From Monoplex corrugatus (Eukaryota > Mollusca > Gastropoda > Littorinimorpha > Ranellidae): DNA of 64,000 nt. A program made the translations under genes and the position numbers. Below are positions 55,848 to 64,000 of this stretch, in pieces (within the stretch, counting starts at the first letter, position 1; every line of letters begins with the position of its first letter). The notes under the pieces were generated by a model. That model saw nothing but the letters and a program-made list of their open reading frames with translations. It had not been told where the DNA came from and ran no database searches. Location: contig JAPXFY010000026.1 of NCBI GenBank assembly GCA_030674185.1, forward strand, positions 55,001,169 to 55,065,168, written 5' to 3'.

Positions 55848-57786
55848 TCACTTCTGTTTCAATCGTAATTTCAACGCTTGTAGCAGTCTTATTTGTTGTG
55901 CTTGCTGTCGTCTTTGTATTCCAACTGTCCACATGTACAGGAATGGACTGAGTGCAGACCGAAATGGTAACATGAACACGTTCATGAACATATTGATTTT
56001 GTCTGATTCAGCAACTCCACTTGAGCCTAGGATAATGGTCAGGCCAATTGAAAACCAACAGACAGCTTCTGTTACAGCCAGTTTTATCAACAGGTAGGCT
56101 GAAGAATAAACTGCTCTGTTTGTGGAATCAACGCAAATTCTGTATTTGGGTATATGCCTGTAGATAGTTATTTGGCCAGCCATGAACGAAAAACACAGAA
56201 TGCAGTCAAATGTCACAATCACTGTGAACCACTTGGATCTTTGGCTGGAACTGTACTGATCAGATAAAGCTAGATGACACAGACCAGATTGAACATCAAG
56301 GCCCCAGTGTGACAGTTCAGGAAGAAAAGGTATTACTGACAACAATGTTCCAACAATCCATGCTACTGCACACGCTACAGCCATTGAACCTTTATTGAAT
56401 TTCCATCTGGTCAAGGGAAAACATAGGATGACGATATAATCCAGTGTAATGAACCAGAGGATTAGAACTGCGACTTCACTGGACAGAAGAGACAAAACCC
56501 CAGCCATCTTGCAAGTGAAACTGCTCGTCCATGTCTTTTCAAAGTAGATATACTGTCCAAGGAAAATTTCGTTTGCTACTATGATTACTATTACATAGAT
56601 TCCCATACACATATTTGCAAAGTGCAGATTGACAATGACTATCATGAAACTGTCTCCAAAGAGTATGTTCATTACGAGTGAAGCCATGAAACAAAATGAA
56701 GTCCCTAAAATAATAAACAAACCGACTAACAACAACACAATCTTGAACAATTTGTTTGGAAATATATCTTGACACATAGACAGCACATGTTCAGGTGCTA
56801 GGCACCTGATCTCACTTACATGTTTAGGAAGTAATGTTTTACAACAAAATCTGTAGTTTGAAGAAAAGATGGATCTTAAATTATGCAATCCTGACAATAC
56901 ATTCAGAGGAAAGTCGTTTATTATGTTTCCCCTAACGTCTAGTTCTTTCAGTTGTGGGAAACACTTAAAGCCTGTACTCTCTATAGTTTTAATCGATGAA
57001 AAAGACAAGTTCAGATTGTTCATGGAAAGAAAGTAGATAGACGATTCAACATCAAATACTTCAAGCTGTGTTTCTGACAAGTCAATTGCTCTCAGAGTGT
57101 AATACACGTGGTTAAATGTGTTTTTCAGGGATGTGAGAGGATTCTTTCCAATTATCAAAGTCCTTAAATTCAGCAGTCGTATAAAAACGTCCATATTGAT
57201 ACTTACCAGTTTGTTATTGCTCAGATCAAGGAACTGCAGATTGGGAAGCTCCACATCTGATATGTTAGTGAGGGAACAATAGGAAAGACTCAGACTAATA
57301 AGATATGTATTGTTACTGAGATTATTCAGGGTCATACCTGAACCTGTGGCATCCAGGTAGCAAAGACTAGGAAAGAGGTCAGCAAGAAAAGACACAGAGC
57401 ATAGGAATGAGCAACCTTGACACAAACAACCTTCAGGACAGGTCATGTCACACAGCCATTCATCATCACGTCGTGGACACTGACCCCAGCCATCACACAG
57501 ATGATCTCCATGAACATGAACTGTTGAAGCTCGACACTGGTAGAAACCTGACCACGTCAGTGGCTCACAGTCTTGTTCATCTTCACCATAAGAACAGTCA
57601 GAAAATCCATTACATCGAGTATAGACAGGGAGACAGTACAGCCATTCATATGTACAATGAAAATGAGTGTCAGGACAAGACTCGTTAGCTTTCATTATCT
57701 GCTGAGTAAAATAACCTGTACCATCTACATTGATAAAAAGTCTGTGCTTTTCATCTGCTTCAGAGACGGGACTTCCCCTCTGGTTA
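55848..57786 (-). CDS. Receptor C, LDLa-LRR-7TM part (GRL101-like GPCR)
   Basis: A frame of about 645 codons. LDLa repeats lie at residues about 39-75 (CLPVYTRCNGFSDCSYGEDE) and 82-115. An LRR N-cap (CPEGCLCQGCSFLC) is at 118-131, LRRs at 140-300, a Cys-rich C-cap (YRFCCKTLLP) and a 7TM domain at about 348-620. TM3 ends LDYIVIL, so the DRY arginine is replaced. TM7 reads ALSPFLYMW, losing the Asn of NPxxY. The C-terminal tail is basic (RRQQAQQIRLLQALKLRLKQ). The frame is out of register with the ectodomain ORF at about 57785, where C is two bases shorter than B. It is otherwise uninterrupted. Confidence 0.86.
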
Positions 57787-59748
57787 GACAATCATTTCAT
57801 CAGAATCATCCAGACAGTCAGGGAGTTCATTACATCGCTGGCTGATCAAAACACACTGATCATTGGTGCATAGAAATCCATTACAGGAAGAATGCTCACA
57901 GAACGACTCATCACTATTGTCTGGACAGTCCTGTCTGAAGTCACACGCCAGAGTGTAAGTTACTGTGGTCATATCATCATCACATTTAAACATGGCAATT
58001 CTGTATGCAGCACTTTCTTCAGGAAGAATCAGTGTACTGTTCATGTTTAGTGCTTGTGTCAGAAAAACACAGTAACGTAAATGTGTAGTTTCTTCACAGT
58101 AACTATCTGTTTCACATGACAAAAACGTGTGCATCACATGACTCTCTGTACACTTATACAAGACCTGTGTTGTTTGTGTAAAGATAAATTTGGGTGAAAG
58201 TAAGAGTGGCAACTGAACTGTCTGAACAGGAATCTCGTTCTGTGTTTGTGTTTTTACTTCGCACAATATGTCCATGACTACGACGGATTTTGCTTCAGAT
58301 GTACCAGAATATGTCGTCAATGATAAAAGAGAAAGAGCATGGACAATCCTTGAAGGACTATAAACTGAATTTGATCTGATGTGATTCATGTTGTAGATCA
58401 ATGTTTTGTCTGACCATTTCCGAAACTTACTATACATGAAAGGAACAGAGTTCCATCCTGAAGTATACCCTATTAGTAACGAATTGAATTTTGTTATTTC
58501 AAATATGGGAAGGAGATCTTTTTGTTCCCTTCTTGTTTTGATTGAAGCTAATTCCCCTCCCATCTTCTGGCACTCGTATGCTGAAAACACAGCAGATATA
58601 TCGGTTTCTAATCGAATATATTTAAAACACTTGTTACGTGAAGTTACCAGACCCTGACAACCAGCACTGCTGAAGGGACAGTGTTCTGTTTCATCCTGTC
58701 CATTTTCACACTCTGTCTTCAAGTTACAGTCCAGGTGATGCTGAAAGCTGGGATAATAATCTACAGAACAGTTGAAAAGGCCATTGGCTAAATTTGCGGG
58801 TTGTTCAGTTTCAGAATGAAAAGAAAATATGAATTTCATGGTGTGAACTGTAAAATATGTGTGAGGATTACTGACGTAGAACTGAAGGCGTGATGTAAAA
58901 AAGACGTTTGCGGGTCTGACTTCTACATCACAAACACGTACAACGATTTGTTGATTTCTATTTGGTTCGTTGTAGATTAGTTCTGTCCACACATTCTTAC
59001 ATTTCTCATATTCATACCAAGTTGTTTGGAAGCTTAGCATAATGACAGAGCTAGATGTTATCAGATCTTTCCTAATACCTTTGGAAGATTTTATGTTTAT
59101 TCTATGAAATGGTAATTTTACATACCCAGAATGTATCGACGCATATCTTAAAAGAAAAGTGTACACCTTAATGGCTGTGATGTCAATTTTCACTTTAGAA
59201 ACAACATTTAAGTGTGATAGAAACATATGGTTTGTTGAAGCCACGATAAACTTTTCTTGAACAGAGTCGTATTCACATTGAACTCTGAAAAGAGGAACAT
59301 AATCAGAATCTATTATCACGGTTTTCCAATACATAAGATCACACCAAAATGATAGCCGTTGAATATGGACAAATACAAGCATACTCTGTGGCACTGTTAT
59401 ATGCAGACGACAAAATGTAGTGGAATCACCACATGTTCCATACACTGCCCCTTGGCTTTCTGTGAAGTGTGGTAAATCATTCTCACAGTCTGACACATTG
59501 ACCTGTTTCAGTTCTACATCTGTTATGTTGTTGTTCATAAGATATTCCACACCTGGACAGATGTCAGTGATGTGACGTGGACCAGCAGTGGTGTAGATGT
59601 TCCTGTTCGTTATGTTGGTTTGACGTGGGAAATGATCAGCACAGAGCACAGGAACACAATTCATCAATGCACATCCAAGTAAGAACATAGAGCAATTGCC
59701 GACTAGACCATGTAGTCTGGTGTGTCTTAGAGTTGCTATATCATCCAT
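57784..59748 (-). CDS. Receptor C, N-terminal ectodomain (signal peptide, CUB-like, LDLa, C-type lectin)
   Basis: The frame starts [15 protein letters not shown] and runs 654 codons. A hydrophobic stretch at residues 17-37 ([20 protein letters not shown]) fits a signal peptide. Two CUB-like beta regions span about 90-200 and 205-312. LDLa repeats lie at about 326-357, 588-617 and 622-651; a C-type-lectin-like domain is at about 365-498. The frame ends early, after CLDDSDEM, because of a net 2-base loss relative to receptor B, just before the next LDLa pair. With the downstream frame the receptor would be about 1,300 residues. I chose this ATG because it precedes the signal-like segment and is shared with B. 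Expression would start inside the degenerate upstream repeat. Confidence 0.86.
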   Translation of the reverse strand: MDDIATLRHTRLHGLVGNCSMFLLGCALMNCVPVLCADHFPRQTNITNRNIYTTAGPRHITDICPGVEYLMNNNITDVELKQVNVSDCENDLPHFTESQGAVYGTCGDSTTFCRLHITVPQSMLVFVHIQRLSFWCDLMYWKTVIIDSDYVPLFRVQCEYDSVQEKFIVASTNHMFLSHLNVVSKVKIDITAIKVYTFLLRYASIHSGYVKLPFHRINIKSSKGIRKDLITSSSVIMLSFQTTWYEYEKCKNVWTELIYNEPNRNQQIVVRVCDVEVRPANVFFTSRLQFYVSNPHTYFTVHTMKFIFSFHSETEQPANLANGLFNCSVDYYPSFQHHLDCNLKTECENGQDETEHCPFSSAGCQGLVTSRNKCFKYIRLETDISAVFSAYECQKMGGELASIKTRREQKDLLPIFEITKFNSLLIGYTSGWNSVPFMYSKFRKWSDKTLIYNMNHIRSNSVYSPSRIVHALSLLSLTTYSGTSEAKSVVVMDILCEVKTQTQNEIPVQTVQLPLLLSPKFIFTQTTQVLYKCTESHVMHTFLSCETDSYCEETTHLRYCVFLTQALNMNSTLILPEESAAYRIAMFKCDDDMTTVTYTLACDFRQDCPDNSDESFCEHSSCNGFLCTNDQCVLISQRCNELPDCLDDSDEMIV

Positions 59749-59756
59749 GGTATGTC

Positions 59757-59905
59757 TTGAAGCTGCTATTCATTCAAAGTGTGTTTTGAAGCTACATTAT
59801 CCATAGTGTGTCCTGAAGTTCTGCATCATCCACGGTGCTTAAACTTGTTAGCTCATCCAAGACGTGTCTGAAAAGTTGCCACATCATCCATGGTGTTTCT
59901 TAGGT
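59757..59905 (-). repeat. Degenerate ~30-bp repeats upstream of receptor C
   Basis: Four to five imperfect units, each with catcatccat or catccacgg-type cores, homologous to 42769-42905. Homology between the B and C loci ends at about 59913. Confidence 0.6.
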
Positions 59906-59913
59906 TTGAAACA

Positions 59914-60114
59914 TTGTTACATTTCAAAAAAGAGAAACTCAATGTGAAAGTGCGAATGCTGATAAGAGAAATGTGACGTCAAAATGTGTCTGTCGATTCA
60001 GCTACTCTCCGTGCTCGTACTTGAAGATTGGTTTGTGTTTCACTCGATAATGAATCGATAATATTTGTTTTGGTTTATGCTAACACTGAAAATATATGTT
60101 TAAGTTTGATTTCG
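59914..60114. other. No gene seen; between receptor C duplication boundary and heat-shock-type promoter
   Basis: AT-rich sequence, not shared with the receptor B locus. It contains one tgacgtca word at 59971-59978, a perfect CRE-type palindrome, whose relevance is unknown. Confidence 0.4.
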
Positions 60115-60186
60115 CTGTATGGAAATATGTAGAATCTTTTCGAACAATCTGGAAATGACAAGAAAATTGTAGAATACCTTAGACCT

Positions 60187-60204
60187 TTCTAGAATGTTCC
60201 GGAA
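60187..60204 (+). promoter_or_regulatory. Heat-shock element 1 (four perfect units)
   Basis: TTCTAGAATGTTCCGGAA is four alternating 5-bp nTTCn/nGAAn units with exact spacing, the consensus for binding of trimeric heat shock factor. Confidence 0.8.
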
Positions 60205-60248
60205 ATCGTAAACAAATTTAATCTGTACAATGATTGGCTAGAATTGCA

Positions 60249-60277
60249 GAACATTCCAGAAAGGGAAGGTTCGAGAA
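60249..60277 (+). promoter_or_regulatory. Heat-shock element 2 (three units plus two)
   Basis: GAACATTCCAGAA at 60249-60261 is three perfect units; TTCGAGAA at 60270-60277 adds two further units after an off-phase gap. Confidence 0.75.
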
Positions 60278-60315
60278 CGTGGCTATGATTGGCTAAAAAT
60301 CTAGGGGAAAGCCGA

Positions 60316-60333
60316 GAATATTCGGGAATTTTC
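60316..60333 (+). promoter_or_regulatory. Heat-shock element 3 (four perfect units)
   Basis: GAATATTCGGGAATTTTC is four perfect alternating units, ending 8 bp before the TATA box. Confidence 0.8.
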
Positions 60334-60341
60334 CATGATGT

Positions 60342-60349
60342 TATAAATA
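60342..60349 (+). promoter_or_regulatory. TATA box of heat-shock-type promoter
   Basis: TATAAATA (followed by g) on the plus strand. Two inverted CCAAT boxes (tgattggct) lie at 60231-60239 and 60286-60294 between the heat-shock elements. The arrangement of CCAAT boxes and heat-shock elements close to TATA is that of inducible hsp70-type promoters. Transcription would start at about 60370-60380 and run toward the LINE. Confidence 0.72.
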
Positions 60350-60609
60350 GAGTGAGTAGATGTCGCGCCAGCAGGCAACAAAAGTGTGTGTGGTGTTTTA
60401 CAGTGATTTTATCGTGGTTCTATTTGATTTCATGCATTGAATTTTGTATCAGTTTGTTGCTACACGGTGATGTAAATATTTTTTAAAACTTGTGAATATT
60501 TTACCAGATAATCTGATTTTAAAGTTTTTATACCTACTTTTCATCATTTTAATTCAGCCGCTCAAGTCGGACATTTTATCTGTGAACTGTGTTTACATTT
60601 TAGCCTACT
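60350..60609 (+). other. Putative transcribed leader
   Basis: No clear ORF or element motif. If the TATA box is used, this is 5' leader sequence leading into the LINE. Whether it belongs to a host heat-shock gene or to the LINE 5' UTR cannot be decided from one copy. Confidence 0.4.
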
Positions 60610-60723
60610 GTGTTCCCAACGCTACAGCTTTCCCAAACCTTTGTGTTCTCTGGTTTTAAGTGTTGTGAACTGACCAACCCACACACCAACCTGCAAGTAT
60701 CTTCCTCTCCTGACTGGCTCGCA

Positions 60724-61398
60724 ATTATGGACCCGTCTTTTATAAAACAAATTGGACTGACACTTTTTAAACACAGCAAGTGCTATCTCGGTGGAGGCGT
60801 CTACCAGCGCATACGAATACTGGGATTGTGTCCTAAGCCTCGCACTGTGCGATCCTGTCGTGGTGGACGTCTCCACCAACTCTGGCACAATCTGCCTCCT
60901 GCTGTGCCAGTCCGACACCACTTTTCGTCTTCTGCTTCTTCGTCTCCTCCACTGCCCCTGCACTCGACCTTGCTGCTGCAAACTTCGTCTCCTCCTCTGC
61001 CGTCTTCGCCTTCGCCTTCTGTCCCGCCGGTGCCGCCTTCGCCTTCTGTCCCGCCGGTGCCGCTTTCGTCTTCTGTCTCGCTGGCGCTGCCCTCATCTTC
61101 TGTCCTGCTGGTGCTGCCTTTGTCTTCTGTCCCACTGGTGCCACCTTCGTCTTCTGTCCTGCGGGTGCCTCCTTCGTCTTCTGTCCCGTCGTTGCTGCCT
61201 TCATCTTCTGCCCTGCTGGTGTTGCCTTCGTCTTCTGTCCCGTCGTTGCTGCCTTCATCTTCTGCCCCGCTGGTGTTGCTTTCGTCTTCTGTCCCGTCGT
61301 TGCTGCCTTCATCTTCTGCCCCGCTGGTGTCGCCTTCGTCTTCTGTCCCGTCGGTGCTGCCTTCATCTCCACCTCGGCCGCCACATTGTGATAACTAA
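60724..61398 (+). pseudogene. N-terminal region of the CR1/L2 LINE with repeat expansion
   Basis: From MDPSFIKQIGLTL the frame includes RIRILGLCPKPRTVRSCRGG. I recall such a basic 'R.RRG.RGG' stretch upstream of the endonuclease in this LINE group. It then enters a 24-bp tandem repeat, where it becomes Ser/Pro/Val/Leu-rich, and stops at 61398. A different frame (60791-61414) leaves the repeat as GRHIVITKTMPF and stops in a T5 run (61408-61412), next to the endonuclease frame that starts NAQSTCTDGKADV. So the N-terminal part is separated from the endonuclease by at least one frame change. Function of this part is unknown; it may be ORF1-like or an ORF2 leader. Confidence 0.5.
61005..61376. repeat. 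24-bp minisatellite in coding region, about 15 copies
   Basis: Unit gccttcgtcttctgtcccgc plus cggt with many substitutions (period 24, sometimes alternating as 48). Because 24 is a multiple of three, several frames stay open through it on both strands, including a Lys/Ala/Thr/Gly/Gln frame on the minus strand that I do not treat as a gene. Confidence 0.9.
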
Positions 61399-64000
61399 AA
61401 CTATGCCTTTTTAACGCTCAGTCAACATGCACTGATGGCAAAGCCGATGTCATTGCTGACTTTATCGCAGATGAGCATGTTGACATTGCTTTTATCACCG
61501 AAACATGGCTTAACCCCCTTGGTCATGAACCTATACATGCGAGTCTCACTCCGAGTGGTTACAGGCTTGCTTCTTTCCATCGCTCATCCCGAGGTGGTGG
61601 TATCGCCATCCTCTACAACGACTCACTCCATTCCCGCCTGTCTTTCTCGCAGTCTCTGCCTTTCTCCCATCCTTCTTTCGAGCACGTTGAAGTATCCTTC
61701 CAATCCACCCCTTACCCCATCACCTTCTCCTGTGTCTATCAACCTCCACCTAGCTCTGCCAACAAGCTCACCACATCCATGTTTCTCTCTGACTTTGATC
61801 AACTTCTTTATTACTACTGCCTCTTACCTGGAAATCTCATCATTCTAGGTGACATCAATGTCCACTATGACAACACTCACCGTTATGACACAAGACATAT
61901 CATCAACTCTCTGTCCAATCACAATATGACTCAACACATTTCTGAACCAAACCATCAAAAAGGTCACATTCTTGACTGGATCATTTCTCGTGATCACCAC
62001 AATTCAGCTACTGATAACTGCTTAGTTCTTTCCACCCGTCTAACTTCAGCCCTTCCATCTGACCACTCTGCAATTCTCTGTTCTCTTGACATTCCTCCTC
62101 CTTCCCGTACCATGCGCACAGTGACTCGATGCAATCTCAAATCTATTGACCTCTCCACATTTTCATCTGATGCCTCCCGCCTCCTTTCTGAAAAGTCACA
62201 TAACCTTGCCGATGAATTCTATACTACTCTCCACCATCTTCTGGACACTCATGCTCCAGCCACAACCTGTCTTTTACCTGACCACCCCCCTACCCCCTGG
62301 CTCACTCATGAGATTGCCTGTGCAAAACGTGCCCGCCTCAGAGCAGAGCGCCGCTGGCGCAAATCCAAACTCACTGTACATAGGCAACTTTTCCAAGCCT
62401 CTAAAACAAAAGTATCCACCCTCATTGCACCTGCAAAAACAAGCTATTTCCAAACCAAAATCCTGAATGCCTCTTCTTCAAAAGAACTCTTTACAACCAT
62501 GAATCATCTCCTTGGCACACGAAAAGATTTGCCTCTCCCAACAAAACACACAAATGAAGAACTCCCATCTGTATTCTCCAAGTATTTCACCACCAAAATA
62601 CAAACTCTTCGTGACAGGCTTGACAAGACACCCTGTCAACCATGCCCACCTGACCCTTCCTTCTCTGGCACACCTCTTACTACTTTTACCCCAGTCTCAC
62701 AAGAAGAAATTCTCAACACAATCAGATCCATGTCGTTCAAAACCTGCGAACTGAATCCTCTTCCAGGTTCTCTCTACTCTGACTGTCTCCCTACGCTCCT
62801 CCCATTCATCACTGACATCATCAACACTTCTCTCCAAACTGGAACTGTCCCAGATTCTTTCAAGTCTGCTATTGTTCACCCTCTCCTCAAGAAATACAAT
62901 TTAGACCCAAATGAACTGAAAAATTACCGGCCTATCTCTAATCTCTCTTTCTTGTCAAAACTGCTTGAAAAAGTTGTCCTCAACCAACTGAACTCTCACC
63001 TGTCTGCCAACAATCTCCTCAATCCTTTCCAGTCAGCCTACCGCCAGTGCCATAGCACTGAAACTGCCTTGCTACACATTCTCAACAATCTCCTCCTTGC
63101 AACTGATACTGGAAAAGTCTCTCTCCTCACACTCCTTGATCTGTCTGCAGCCTTTGATACCACTGATCATGGTATTCTCCTTTCTAGACTTCATCATACT
63201 TTTGGCATCTCTGACATTGCTCTCTTCTGGTTCACTTCATATCTTTCAAACAGAAAACAAACTGTTCTCATCAATGGCACTTACTCTCAACCTGCATACC
63301 TGACCTGTGGTGTTCCACAAGGATCTGTCCTTGGCTCTGTTCTTTTCACTCTTTACACCTCCCCCCTGTCCACCATCATCAACTCCCACTCTATAAAACA
63401 CCACTTCTATGCTGATGACACCCAACTTCAAGACAGTGACTCACCTGATAATATACAGCGCTTGTTGACTCGTACCACTGAGTGTTACTCGGACATTAAG
63501 AACTGGATGACGTTCAACAAACTTCAGCTTAATGACGACAAGACAGAAGCTATCCTCATTGGCACCCGTCAGAAACTTTCTCAGCTGCCTCCTCTTTCTC
63601 TCCCATTATGTAACACATCAGTCCCAATTTCTGATTCAGCTAAAAACCTTGGTGTCTGCATTGACTCTACCCTCTCCATGAACAACTTTGTTTCTCAAAC
63701 TGCCAGATCTTGCTACTATCATCTCCATCGTATAAGGCTGATCAGGAAGTATCTCTCTGTCGAAACAACTGCAAAACTCGTTCTCTCCTTCATAATGTCT
63801 CGCATTGACTATTGCAATTCACTCCTGTCCGGTCTTTCTGCCTCCACCACTCACATCCTACAGTGCATTCAAAACAATGCTGCACGCCTTGTACTCAAAA
63901 AGAAAAAAGCTGACCACATATCTCCTCTCCTGGCACAACTTCACTGGCTCCCTGTATCAAAGCGCATACAGTACAAACTAGACACCATGTGCTACAAAAG
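61392..64000 (+). CDS. CR1/L2 LINE endonuclease-reverse transcriptase (3' end outside window)
   Basis: I translated this frame by hand and found no stop from 61392 to 64000, about 869 codons. The endonuclease part shows DIAFITETWLNP (catalytic Glu), SSRGGGIAILYND, ILGDINVHYDN and LPSDHSAILCSL (terminal SDH). A linker follows. The RT begins KNYRPISNLSFLSKLLEK and shows SAYRQCHSTETALLHILNN, LLDLSAAFDTTDHGILLSRL, GVPQGSVLGSVLFTLYT and HHFYADDTQLQDS (YADD box). [31 protein letters not shown] and [13 protein letters not shown] come after. All catalytic residues appear intact. The product would nick target DNA and prime reverse transcription of its RNA. It lies downstream of the heat-shock-type promoter. 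The true start codon is uncertain because of the frame break in the preceding T run. Confidence 0.92.

Larger units (their letters stand above)
60610..64000 (+). mobile_element. CR1/L2-type LINE, long copy running off the window
   Basis: It contains a 5' coding region with a minisatellite, then an APE endonuclease and an RT in one frame open to the last base. The 3' fragment at 41957-42768 predicts that about 0.55 kb more sequence, ending in an (ATT)n tail, lies beyond 64000. The 5' boundary is uncertain. It is the youngest-looking and longest LINE of this family in the window. Confidence 0.87.

Noticed and set aside
60833..61384. 183-codon Lys/Ala/Thr/Gly/Gln repeat protein on the minus strand
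   Set aside because: Antisense to the LINE and caused by a 24-bp repeat that keeps frames open; no non-repeat domain.

Overview
The window is eukaryotic and reads as a repeat-saturated lophotrochozoan, most likely gastropod mollusc, genome. The argument is family content. There are three copies of a receptor that joins CUB-like, C-type-lectin, LDLa and leucine-rich-repeat modules to a rhodopsin-type 7TM domain, a design known from the snail receptor GRL101. There are RTE, CR1/L2, L1-like, R2/NeSL-type and Penelope-like retroelements, a short-LTR Gypsy-type element, and very abundant CA, GATA, ATT and GA microsatellites. I saw no bacterial operon, no rRNA and no credible CRISPR array.

Layout. 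0-6 kb: RTE remnant, 34-bp minisatellite ending at a 100-N gap, low-quality G/T-rich sequence, a 0.78-kb polypurine tract and CA repeats. 6-10.2 kb: L1-like remnant, 84-bp minisatellite, an internally deleted LTR retrotransposon with almost identical 184-bp LTRs, and a 37-bp minisatellite. 11-16.6 kb: RNase H remnant of a LINE, a possible tetraspan gene remnant carrying a Penelope-related fragment, and an RTE remnant with a 16-bp tandem expansion inside it. 16.7-22.1 kb: two nearly identical copies, head to tail, of a LINE with a restriction-like endonuclease; the second is complete apart from one frameshift. 22.1-24.3 kb: RTE reverse transcriptase. 24.9-28.3 kb (minus): receptor A. 29-36.6 kb: nested RTE and CR1/L2 pieces, including an intact minus-strand CR1/L2 reverse transcriptase. 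36.6-42 kb (minus): receptor B, a pseudogene split by a Penelope-like insertion with a 12-bp target duplication. 42-55.8 kb: LINE fragments, a 2.1-kb 53-bp VNTR and many microsatellites. 55.85-59.75 kb (minus): receptor C. 60.1-60.35 kb: a cluster of perfect heat-shock elements, CCAAT boxes and a TATA box on the plus strand. 60.6-64 kb: a CR1/L2-type LINE whose endonuclease-RT frame stays open to the window edge.

The receptors are the only convincing host genes. They form a same-strand cluster; each copy carries at least one reading-frame break, B many. B and C are a segmental duplication in which the 5' half is about 98% identical but the LRR-7TM half only about 80-85% by eye, suggesting gene conversion. 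Most remaining sequence is retroelement debris or tandem repeat.

The most unusual observations are the heat-shock-type promoter directly upstream of an apparently young LINE, the in-frame receptor/GIY-YIG chimeric ORF made by the Penelope insertion, the head-to-tail LINE pair with a tRNA-like 3' UTR, and the minisatellite born inside RT coding sequence. All calls come from reading the sequence without database searches; percent identities are eye estimates over sampled segments.
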